A stretch of 64,000 nt of DNA. It comes from an uncultured Shewanella sp. GTDB lineage: Bacteria; Pseudomonadota; Gammaproteobacteria; Enterobacterales; Shewanellaceae. Position numbers and translations under genes: made by a program. The notes under the pieces were generated by a model, which worked only from the letters and a program-made list of their open reading frames with translations, was not told the origin of the DNA and did not search any database. The stretch lies in NCBI RefSeq assembly GCF_947495455.1, contig NZ_CANLZC010000021.1:1-64000 (forward strand), given 5' to 3'. Of this stretch, positions 56,957-64,000 are shown piece after piece (within the stretch, counting starts at the first letter, position 1; the number at the start of each line of letters is the position of its first letter).

Positions 56957-57547
56957 TTATTTTTTTATTTTAAGCCAGTTCATTACGCCTGTATTGGCAG
57001 TGTGATAATCACCAACAATATCTTTGTGAGTTTGAATGCGGTTTTGTTCTTCAAGGTGCGATAGTTTGCTGAGAATATTGTCTTGCTCTATGCGTATGAT
57101 GTTTTTATCTTGCTCATGAACGGCGAGTTGATATTCACGAATAAGCCGTTCAAGGTGTTCCCGCATTAAACGGTTACGGCTCCAGCCGCGAGTAAAGCCT
57201 AATAAATGGTTGGTAAAATAGGCCCAACAAAATGCAACTAATCCGATAATGGCGATCAGCGATAAGTGAGGTTTAATTACTGATAACCTGCTGAAGAATT
57301 CAGGTAATTTTATATCATAATATTGCTCGCCTAAAGTGGCTAATATGGCCATTAATGCGATGGGCAGGCTATAACATGCTATATGTCTGGTCAGTTTACT
57401 TTTTCGGTGAAACCTTTTTTCTAATTTTTTGTATTGATGAAGGTAATAATTCAACTCTGCATAGGCTTTATCATCAGGTAGAGCTTGAGTATTGATCCGT
57501 TTATCTTGGCTTGCCTTCCTAGTGCGTCGACAGCATTGAAATTTCAT
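56957..57547 (-). CDS. rdrD: SLATT-domain membrane protein of RADAR (RdrD type)
   Basis: A 196-residue protein with two central membrane helices (about 57-76 and 94-115) flanked by charged cytoplasmic helices, the SLATT topology. It is the first gene of a minus-strand operon with rdrA and rdrB. SLATT proteins are thought to form pores in nucleotide-triggered defence, and they accompany a subset of RADAR loci as the accessory rdrD. The assignment rests on topology and context. Confidence 0.75.
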   Translation of the reverse strand: MKFQCCRRTRKASQDKRINTQALPDDKAYAELNYYLHQYKKLEKRFHRKSKLTRHIACYSLPIALMAILATLGEQYYDIKLPEFFSRLSVIKPHLSLIAIIGLVAFCWAYFTNHLLGFTRGWSRNRLMREHLERLIREYQLAVHEQDKNIIRIEQDNILSKLSHLEEQNRIQTHKDIVGDYHTANTGVMNWLKIKK

Positions 57548-57830
57548 TATTCTTCTCGGCTCGTTGCATGTGTTTTTATTTCTAAAATGCGTTTTTATGC
57601 TTCAATGTTATTCAAAATGATTTTTTATCAAAATGATGCAAACACAAGTATTTAACTCTGAATAAAAGGTTTAGCAGCTAAATGTAACATAATGTACATT
57701 AATTTAACCAGATGTGGTTCAAGAAAATGTTTATTGGTTGCTATGGCACTAAGGTGAGCAAAAAAGAAGTGCGCAAAGAAGAGCACAAATAACAGACATG
57801 ACGAACGGCTGGCCAATATGGATAAAACCC
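57548..57830 (-). promoter_or_regulatory. Upstream region of the RADAR operon
   Basis: A 12-bp palindrome, TAATGTACATTA (57690-57701), lies about 150 bp upstream of the first RADAR gene and could be a regulator site. No clear promoter boxes were identified. Confidence 0.35.
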
Positions 57831-58658
57831 TTAGCGTAAATGCTGCTGGCGGTATTGATTGGGAGTTTGATTAAACATTGTTTTAAATGCAGAAATATAG
57901 GTGGCGTCCGAGGTGTATCCCAATTCCATTGCGATTGTTTGAATAGACTTTGTTGAGTTCAAGAGTTGTAGTGATAATACTAGCCTAATATTTTGCCGCC
58001 ATAATGAAAAGGAGCGAGCAAATTCTTTCGCGCATAGTCGAGACAAGGTGCGTTCAGATGCCCCTACTTGCGTTGCCCACATTTTTAGTGTCAATGGCAG
58101 GGAAGGTTGTTGTTTAAGCTGTGTAAAAATAGACAACAGCCGCTTATCTTTTGGAATGAGTAAGGGGATTTCATAACGGCTTGCTGCTTCAATTTGATCT
58201 CTTAATACCATGAGTAAGTGAGTGATAGTGGACTCTGCTTTTGATGTTGATACCGAGACTGGGCACGCTTTCAAGGTGGGTTGCTTATCAAGCTCTCTAT
58301 CAAGCTTCCCATTGAAAAAAAGCAAAAGCAACTCTTTTAGGAATGGGCTGACAAGGCAAGGTTTAGGCTCATCGTTAAATTGCACATATTTGTTGGGATT
58401 GAGATAAATGGCTAAAAATTGCGTGTCGGTGATGGCGACGGAGCGATGAATTGTGTGTGCGGGAATATAAAGCATGCCATTGTGGGGAACGATGGCACAT
58501 TTATCATCAATATCTGATTGCAGTAAGCCTTGAACAGGGAAGACGATTTGATGCCATGGATGGGAGTGAAAGTCATCGATATGGCCAGCTGGCATTTGAA
58601 TCGTTTTTGTTATGAATTGCTGCTCTGCTAATGCTTGTATGAGTTCGTTAGCTTCCAT
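57831..58658 (-). CDS. AraC-family transcriptional regulator with cupin sensor
   Basis: A 275-residue regulator with an N-terminal cupin (DDFHSHPWHQIVFPVQG, VPHNGMLYIPAHTIH) and a C-terminal AraC DNA-binding domain (TLKMWATQVGASERTLSRLC, then SIQTIAMELGYTSDATYIS). It is divergent from a glutamine amidotransferase-like gene with 100 bp between starts, so that gene is its likely target. Similar in layout to the AraC gene at 18.5 kb. A degraded copy of its 3' end occurs near 63.1 kb. Confidence 0.85.
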   Translation of the reverse strand: MEANELIQALAEQQFITKTIQMPAGHIDDFHSHPWHQIVFPVQGLLQSDIDDKCAIVPHNGMLYIPAHTIHRSVAITDTQFLAIYLNPNKYVQFNDEPKPCLVSPFLKELLLLFFNGKLDRELDKQPTLKACPVSVSTSKAESTITHLLMVLRDQIEAASRYEIPLLIPKDKRLLSIFTQLKQQPSLPLTLKMWATQVGASERTLSRLCAKEFARSFSLWRQNIRLVLSLQLLNSTKSIQTIAMELGYTSDATYISAFKTMFNQTPNQYRQQHLR

Positions 58659-58758
58659 GGTTGGCGGTTTAACTATGTTAATTGGCTTTTCATATAAAGT
58701 ACGCCATTTTAATTAAATGTAACATGGTAAGTCAATTGATACAGTTAAGGGTGGTAAG

Positions 58759-59496
58759 ATGCATATTCACTTTATTATTCACGAACATTTTGAGGCGCCT
58801 GGCGTTTATGAAACTTGGGCGAAAAATCGCCGTCACACCATCAGCTACTCTCGCGTATATCAAGGTGATCCGCTTCCACAGCAAATTGACGATATTGATT
58901 TTTTGATTGTCTTGGGGGGGCCGCAATCACCTAGAACAACAATGAAGCAGTGTGCGCACTTTGACACGCAAAGCGAACAGGCTGTTATTTTAAAGGCTAT
59001 CAATGCTGACAAAGTGGTACTTGGGATCTGCTTGGGCGCGCAATTAATTGGTGAAGCCTTAGGCGCGTCCTATCAACCGAGTTCAAAGCCTGAAATTGGC
59101 AAGTTTCCGGTGACTTTAACTGAATATGGCTTGGCCCATCCCTTGTTTAATCATTTTGGTCCAACTCTTGACGTAGGTCACTGGCATCAGGATATGCCAG
59201 GGATGACAACCGATGCACAACTGATTGCGTATAGTGAAGCTTGTTCGAGACAAATTATTGCCTATGGTGAGCGAGTTTTTGGTTTTCAATGCCATATGGA
59301 GCTGACCAAAGCGCTTGTGGCACTGTTAATTGACAATGATGATTTCAGTGACACAATAAACGAGCCTTTTGTTGATGAGCCAAAGGCATTGCTGAGCCAC
59401 GACTATGATGAAATGAATCGAAAATTATGTGAGTTTCTAGATAAATTAAGCGATGATTATCAAAGGTTTATTTTAAATGGATCGGTTATGAGTTAA
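58759..59496 (+). CDS. Class I glutamine amidotransferase-like protein
   Basis: A 245-residue stand-alone GATase1 domain. The nucleophile elbow GICLGAQLIG gives Cys91, and the catalytic His179 and Glu181 are in FQCHMELT. LGGPQSP near residue 53 forms the oxyanion part. Similar stand-alone proteins act in polyamine degradation or nucleotide-related hydrolysis. The substrate here is unknown. AAGGGTGG precedes the ATG. Convergent with the USP-like gene. Confidence 0.85.
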   Translation: MHIHFIIHEHFEAPGVYETWAKNRRHTISYSRVYQGDPLPQQIDDIDFLIVLGGPQSPRTTMKQCAHFDTQSEQAVILKAINADKVVLGICLGAQLIGEALGASYQPSSKPEIGKFPVTLTEYGLAHPLFNHFGPTLDVGHWHQDMPGMTTDAQLIAYSEACSRQIIAYGERVFGFQCHMELTKALVALLIDNDDFSDTINEPFVDEPKALLSHDYDEMNRKLCEFLDKLSDDYQRFILNGSVMS

Positions 59497-59566
59497 GCTG
59501 TTGTATTAGAGAAAGTGCTTCTAAAGACTATCTAATAACAAATTATTTACTTATTAAAATCAGTTA

Positions 59567-59599
59567 GATGCATATGAATTCTAGAATAGCATATGCATC
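59567..59599. terminator. Hairpin between convergent genes
   Basis: The perfect 10-bp inverted repeat GATGCATATG / CATATGCATC with a 13-nt loop lies between the amidotransferase and USP stops. It lacks a strong T-run. Confidence 0.45.
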
Positions 59600-59653
59600 A
59601 TCGACTGAAGGTGTATTCTTAAGGGGACTTTATTGTTTAAGTAATAAAGACAG

Positions 59654-62494
59654 CTAAGCAGAGGCAGAAACCTTAAACAATCGATTTTTAAGTCGATCTC
59701 CTTCCATTATTCCTGCTAAAGGATGCAGAGCGGTATCGACTGAAAAATCCTCACTCATTGGCACTGGCACTTTCTGCTGCTCTTCGGATGGTTGCTCTAT
59801 GGGCCTTTTTTCAAGATTTAACAATACACCGTTCATATCCATGTCATCAAACATGGCTTTAAGCTGATTAGAAGATATGGGGGTAACCGTTTGATCGTCA
59901 CACCTAAACCAAGTATCACCTACTTGTTTATACGTAAACCAATGGCCTGAATTAGCGTCACTAGGATCTTTACCAGAACGATGGCAAGCAACTGAAGTTA
60001 AATGGTAATATTCTGTGTTGCCTTCAATGTCTTTTAACGCTAGCCCTTCTTGGCTACGGGCTGCGGCAAGATCAATTTTATGCCCGACCCTCACAGGTTT
60101 TAACTCTGTAAATGAAAAAGTAAAGCGTTTTAAGTCAAGCATCATGCTGTTAGGCAAATTTTTCAAACCTAGCGTCTTTGTATAGGCAACTTCTTTACCA
60201 TCATAGGCTCTATATAAGGAATTTTTATCCTCGATCCTTTCTGTGATAAAAGTACTGGTAAATGCCTCTTTTAATGTCGTTACTGGCTCAATGCCATTCA
60301 TAGACTGAAGTGTCAACATGGCTGTTAGTGGTGCAAGCGTGACACTATCGGCATAACCATCCGGCGATACAATGCTGGATTCTTGCATGCCATCTATGTG
60401 GTGAAAACAGAGGCGCGCAGCCAATTTCGCAATAATTTCTGGGGAATGCCCCATTTTTTTTGCATCTCCCGACGCATCTATCTTAAACAGATCCCGTGGA
60501 TTATTTTCACTCGATTTGTTAGCCATCTTCTGTGGAGAATCAGCTAAACCTGCAAAGATTGCTTGACGTAAATGCTGCCCAGCTTTTCGTTCTTGCAAGG
60601 AAACCTCTCCGGTAATCCACTGCCTAATGGGAAGCTCTGCTTTATCCATAAAATATTGATAATCAGCCAACTCCTCTTCAAGCACTTTAAGTGCTTGAAG
60701 ATCTTTTATCTTTCGCTCAGCTTGTTCAATACTTTTTCTAACATCATCTATTTGCTTTTTTGCCAAATTTAAGTCGTTGATATTAATGTCTTTCTTAAGT
60801 TTAAGTTCTTTATAATTAAACACTTTTATCTGAAGCTCTGTTTCTAGCTTTTCTACTTGCTGTTTAATTTTAGGCGCAAGTGTTTCAAGCAGCGTTTGAG
60901 TATCAATTAACTTTTTTCCTGTATTTTCAATGCGATTAGTTAGCGCTTGAATTTTATCTGCTAAGATCCCTTGCATGTAATTTCTATCTAAGGCGGTTTC
61001 CCATGTTTCAAAGCTAATTGATTGTAAGGCAGCATTAATAAAGCAATTGACTCCACCATTATTTAATCCCAGCGGAGAACGAGTAAATTCGGCGCTCATT
61101 AGTGGATCAGTAAATAACTCAACACCTTTAACTACGATTCCAAGGTTAATATCAAATTTTTCTACATTGCCTATTGCACCAATAAATGTGCTGTTGTCCT
61201 TAAAATTGGCCTGTCCTTTGTCTGTCGCTAAACGTTTAAGCTCTCGAAAAGCATTGTATTTCTGCTGATCGTTCTTCGCGTCTAGGTAACGTGTTATCAC
61301 TGCTTGGGCCGCATCATGATGCTTTGCAGGAAACAGATCCTGAACTAAAGACCAAGATAACGCTGCTCCTTGTTTTAAAGCAAAAAGCGTCTCACTAAAA
61401 CACTGATCTTGGCTAAAAACGATCATAATGTCAGTGTCAGCCACCACGCCCTTTATATCATCAGAAATTTTATTTTGTTGATATTCAACAAAGTTATGTT
61501 TAGTTTCAGGCTTAGCTATTATTTTAAGTGCCGAAAAGGCAGCATATTTTTGCTGGCTATTCTTAGCATTCAAATATTCAGTAATCAAATTGTTAACTGA
61601 ATTATATTGCTCTGGTTGAAACATAGGTGCAAGCTTATCAAAGGGCAAACGAGGCTGCTTCAAACCGCCAATAGTCGTGGAGTAAAGATCCACTCCCTCT
61701 TTGACAATGGCAATATGTGCTGTATATCGCGCTATACTATTTTGCTGACTCTTATCATTATCTATCACCTCTTTCATTTCCACAAAACAGGCTTGCTCCT
61801 TTAACTGAGCGAGGTTTTTAAGTTTAGTAAAAGCTTGATATTGTAATATGCCCTCACTGGAAGACATCAAGGTTAATAAGGTCAATTTTGCTTCATTTCT
61901 CAGCGCGGGAGTATCAAACATTGGCGCTATGTTAAACCAAGTTTGACTGACCGAATCAAACAAGTCAGGTTCCAGATTATTTGACTGTTGGAGCTTGCTA
62001 ATATCAGCCATAAGATCACTAACACCAAAGGCCGTCTCTTCTTTGTCTAGCGGGACATTTTTTACAGAAAAAGTTACATGGGTTATATCATCAGCATGAA
62101 GATCAGCAGGCTTAAGGTGAACATTCTGAGCATTAAGTGATATTTTGAACACCACATCAAAGTGACCCATTTCATTCATACGAATTTGAACAGGTTCAAA
62201 ATTGCCTTGATATTTTTCGTTTGCTAATCCTTTTAATGCATAAAAGTCTGCTATTTTTTGATGACTTTCAGTATCATCACCAATGAGATTGTAGAAATGG
62301 GTTAAGGCCTCCACTTTATTGGTACCAAAAAATAAATCTGACACTTTGTCCCATTTAGAAATAATGCTTTCTAACTCACGTCCTTCGACCTTAGCTTGCT
62401 TAACTTGTACTATTTCTTCATCTGAAATTGTTTTGCTACGATTGAATGCAAACCAAGATAAATACGTATTTCTAACTGATAAATCAATGGACAT
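59654..62494 (-). CDS. USP/UCH-type ubiquitin hydrolase-like protein with four N-terminal repeats
   Basis: A 946-residue protein with a eukaryote-like deubiquitinase fold. The Cys box is PLGLNNGGVNCFINAALQ (Cys484, close to the USP pattern GLxNxGNxCYxNxxLQ). The USP core strand is LPNSMMLDLKRF (780-791). The His box is SGHWFTYKQVGDTWFRCDDQTV in parts (His851, then Asp866/Asp867). A coiled coil (about 510-615) is inserted between the boxes, as in several USPs. Residues 48-431 hold four related modules with a Y-x-AF-x-x-LK-x-(L/I)A core. No signal peptide or membrane segment is seen. Monocistronic. It could be a secreted effector acting on host ubiquitin or part of a defence or anti-defence function (inference). 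Confidence 0.82.
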   Translation of the reverse strand: MSIDLSVRNTYLSWFAFNRSKTISDEEIVQVKQAKVEGRELESIISKWDKVSDLFFGTNKVEALTHFYNLIGDDTESHQKIADFYALKGLANEKYQGNFEPVQIRMNEMGHFDVVFKISLNAQNVHLKPADLHADDITHVTFSVKNVPLDKEETAFGVSDLMADISKLQQSNNLEPDLFDSVSQTWFNIAPMFDTPALRNEAKLTLLTLMSSSEGILQYQAFTKLKNLAQLKEQACFVEMKEVIDNDKSQQNSIARYTAHIAIVKEGVDLYSTTIGGLKQPRLPFDKLAPMFQPEQYNSVNNLITEYLNAKNSQQKYAAFSALKIIAKPETKHNFVEYQQNKISDDIKGVVADTDIMIVFSQDQCFSETLFALKQGAALSWSLVQDLFPAKHHDAAQAVITRYLDAKNDQQKYNAFRELKRLATDKGQANFKDNSTFIGAIGNVEKFDINLGIVVKGVELFTDPLMSAEFTRSPLGLNNGGVNCFINAALQSISFETWETALDRNYMQGILADKIQALTNRIENTGKKLIDTQTLLETLAPKIKQQVEKLETELQIKVFNYKELKLKKDININDLNLAKKQIDDVRKSIEQAERKIKDLQALKVLEEELADYQYFMDKAELPIRQWITGEVSLQERKAGQHLRQAIFAGLADSPQKMANKSSENNPRDLFKIDASGDAKKMGHSPEIIAKLAARLCFHHIDGMQESSIVSPDGYADSVTLAPLTAMLTLQSMNGIEPVTTLKEAFTSTFITERIEDKNSLYRAYDGKEVAYTKTLGLKNLPNSMMLDLKRFTFSFTELKPVRVGHKIDLAAARSQEGLALKDIEGNTEYYHLTSVACHRSGKDPSDANSGHWFTYKQVGDTWFRCDDQTVTPISSNQLKAMFDDMDMNGVLLNLEKRPIEQPSEEQQKVPVPMSEDFSVDTALHPLAGIMEGDRLKNRLFKVSASA

Positions 62495-63050
62495 TGTGAT
62501 TTTATAACCTTAATTTATTAATATCGATACTCTTTATCCATAGCAAAGCCAATAAAAACATTTTATTACAAGTGGTTAAGTGTTATTCACTTAAGGAACA
62601 CTTAAAATATCAATAATGATATACTTCTTGGGCATGAACATTTTCTGCTATGGACTGAAAAAGGAAAACCTAATTTTCACTGCACATATAATAAGAATAA
62701 CCTTTAACATCATCTATCAAAAAACACGCTTTTTATTATTTTATGACAAAATAAAGTATTGATAAGTCACTGAATATATACCTGAGTATAAGAGCACCCA
62801 CAATTGGAACGATAGTTGAGCCCTAGATTACTAATGACATAAGGTTTGCGTTTGCACAAAAGCCTGCGGTAGCAATGAATACCCATGAATGATGGAGAAT
62901 ACACAATATCATTATGACCGATAAAGCCAAACGCCAGCTTATAACTTTCCCTTTGTGGGTGGGCACTCACGGTCTTTGCCGTACCGTAGGTGATAAGGAT
63001 CCCATTAAGCGAAGCTTAATATTCAACGCCCTGCGTGAGAGGAAACTGTT
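62495..63050. other. Gene-poor stretch with possible decayed membrane-protein remnant
   Basis: AT-rich, with no intact gene. On the minus strand of about 62770-62960 one frame reads as hydrophobic helices interrupted by at least one stop (LALSVIMILCILHHSW, then TAGFCANANLMSLVI, stop, GSTIVPIVGALILRY). This suggests a dead small membrane protein. The family was not identified. Confidence 0.35.
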
Positions 63051-63265
63051 ACGACGAAAGGGTTGCTAATATGTGTAAATGCCTTAGCTTAAATGCTGAG
63101 GGCGGTGCAGATTGGCTTGTTGCTCTGTTAATTGACAAGGATGATCTCAGTGGCACAATAAACGAGCCTTTTGTTGATGAGCCACGACTACGATGAAATA
63201 AATGAAAAGTTACATAAGTTCTAGATAAATTAAACTATGATTATCAAATGGTTATTTTAAATTAA
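63051..63265 (+). pseudogene. Internally deleted duplicate of the AraC/amidotransferase locus
   Basis: 63051-63120 resembles the sequence around the AraC stop (57800-57875; shared core CTTAGC(T/G)TAAATGCTG). It joins directly to 63121-63263, which resembles the last 170 bp of the amidotransferase gene (shared ACAATAAACGAGCCTTTTGT). The remainder of both genes is missing. A 15-bp gap lies between two GAGCCA direct repeats of the parent, so slippage explains it. Orientation is the same as in the intact copy, and no reading frame survives. Confidence 0.8.
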
Positions 63266-63481
63266 TATGTTAGGCAAAGATTTAGTGTAATAAGAGGCGG
63301 CGTATCACAAGACGGCCTAATAGCGAATCACTCAACAAGTGATGGCTAACATGTTGACTTGTTTAATGTTAATGGATCGTTTACTTTATTGATAGCGTTG
63401 GTTTAATAGAGATTGGTTCAATGGTGTTTGGCTCTGATGCGAGCAACGCATATGCAAAAGATTTATCAAAGGAGTTGAGTA

Positions 63482-63928
63482 GTGGAAGGTTACAGAATAA
63501 GTACCCAGTTTTCTGAAATGGATTTATCGGTTATTCATGAATATATTGCAAGTTCATATTGGGCTGAAAATATTCCTCAAGCAACCATGCAAAAGGCAAT
63601 GGAAAATTCACTATGTTTTGGTGTGTTTACTGCGCTAGGCGAGCAAATAGGTTTTGCTAGAATGGTGACTGATTGTGCCACATTCGCCTACTTAGCGGAT
63701 GTTTTTATTTTAGAAAATCATCGTGGTAAGGGATTAAGTAAATGGTTAATGCAACATATTTTAGACCATCCTCAACTGCAAGGGTTACGCCGCATGGTTT
63801 TAGCGACGCGTGATGCGCACGGTTTATATAAGCAATTTGGTTTTAATGCATTAAAATCGCCAGATACATTTATGGAGTTACATCAACCGAATGTATACAG
63901 TCCACTTTTGAAGCGAGAAGTTGGATGA
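63482..63928 (+). CDS. GNAT-family N-acetyltransferase
   Basis: A 148-residue acetyltransferase. The acetyl-CoA pyrophosphate loop is ENHRGKGLSKWL (about 78-89), preceded by FAYLADVFI and followed by ATRDAHGLYKQFGF, which completes the fold. The start is a GTG with AAAGGAG upstream. The substrate is unknown. Close relatives are common stand-alone GNATs in Shewanella and Vibrio. Nothing is recognised from 63929 to the window end. Confidence 0.87.
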   Translation: MEGYRISTQFSEMDLSVIHEYIASSYWAENIPQATMQKAMENSLCFGVFTALGEQIGFARMVTDCATFAYLADVFILENHRGKGLSKWLMQHILDHPQLQGLRRMVLATRDAHGLYKQFGFNALKSPDTFMELHQPNVYSPLLKREVG

Positions 63929-64000
63929 CAGGGGGCTGATTCTCTATCATTTAATTCATTCGAAGAAACACACCGTTTTTACTCGCTCTCTTGATTTTTA

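Noticed and set aside
62767..62970. 67-codon minus-strand ORF
   Set aside because: Another frame of the same DNA looks more protein-like (hydrophobic helices) but has an internal stop; treated as a possible relic, not a gene.
1..64000. tRNA or rRNA genes, phage integrase or insertion-sequence transposase
   Set aside because: No cloverleaf-type sequence, rRNA core or transposase/integrase reading frame was recognised on either strand.

Overview
This window looks like a chromosomal segment of a marine gammaproteobacterium, most probably Shewanella. The support is the bioA-bioBFCD-htpX arrangement, the cdd / sbcB / rlmA / cold-shock / corA neighbourhood, the hinT-ycfL pair, and AT-rich genes whose closest remembered relatives are Shewanella, Vibrio and E. 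coli proteins. The genus is inferred from recognised families and gene order, without any database search. No rRNA, tRNA or CRISPR array was seen.

Layout. 0-13.9 kb is housekeeping: thioesterase, cytidine deaminase, exonuclease I, 23S rRNA methyltransferase RlmA, a cold-shock protein, a periplasmic CsgI/YccT-like protein, a 263-bp MITE-like element, CorA, a DUF3135 protein, a 2OG-Fe(II) oxygenase, a PhoP/PhoQ-type two-component system, an orphan phosphonate/selenate-type binding protein, a GST and the tRNA hydroxylase TrhO. 14.3-20.3 kb carries exported hydrolases (neutral ceramidase, sedolisin lipoprotein) and an AraC regulator divergent from a DMT transporter. 20.3-28.2 kb is the biotin locus (bioA divergent from bioBFCD, then htpX). 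Four extra tandem copies of the 3' end of bioA lie just beyond its stop codon. 28.5-30.7 kb encodes a large LTD/CotH lipoprotein.

31-46.2 kb is a complete E. coli-type cellulose locus: a CsgD/VpsT-like regulator, bcsE-F-G on the minus strand, and bcsR-Q-A-B-Z-C on the plus strand. It appears to be decaying. bcsE and bcsA are each split by a frameshift, bcsC has an in-frame TAG plus a frameshift, and BcsZ has Asn at the position of the catalytic Asp. The bcsA break lies on a U UUU UUA heptamer, so a programmed -1 frameshift must also be considered. 46-51 kb holds hinT, ycfL, two paralogous mini-lipoproteins, a HAD phosphatase, an unrecognised protein and a methyltransferase.

51.4-63.3 kb is accessory. 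It contains a RADAR anti-phage module (rdrB, rdrA and an SLATT membrane protein of the rdrD type). Next come an AraC regulator divergent from a class I glutamine amidotransferase, and then a 946-residue protein with a eukaryote-like USP/UCH deubiquitinase catalytic domain preceded by four internal repeats. A shrunken second copy of the AraC/amidotransferase locus lies on the far side of the USP gene, so that gene is bracketed by a partial duplication. The USP-like protein is the most unusual gene in the window. A GNAT acetyltransferase closes the window.
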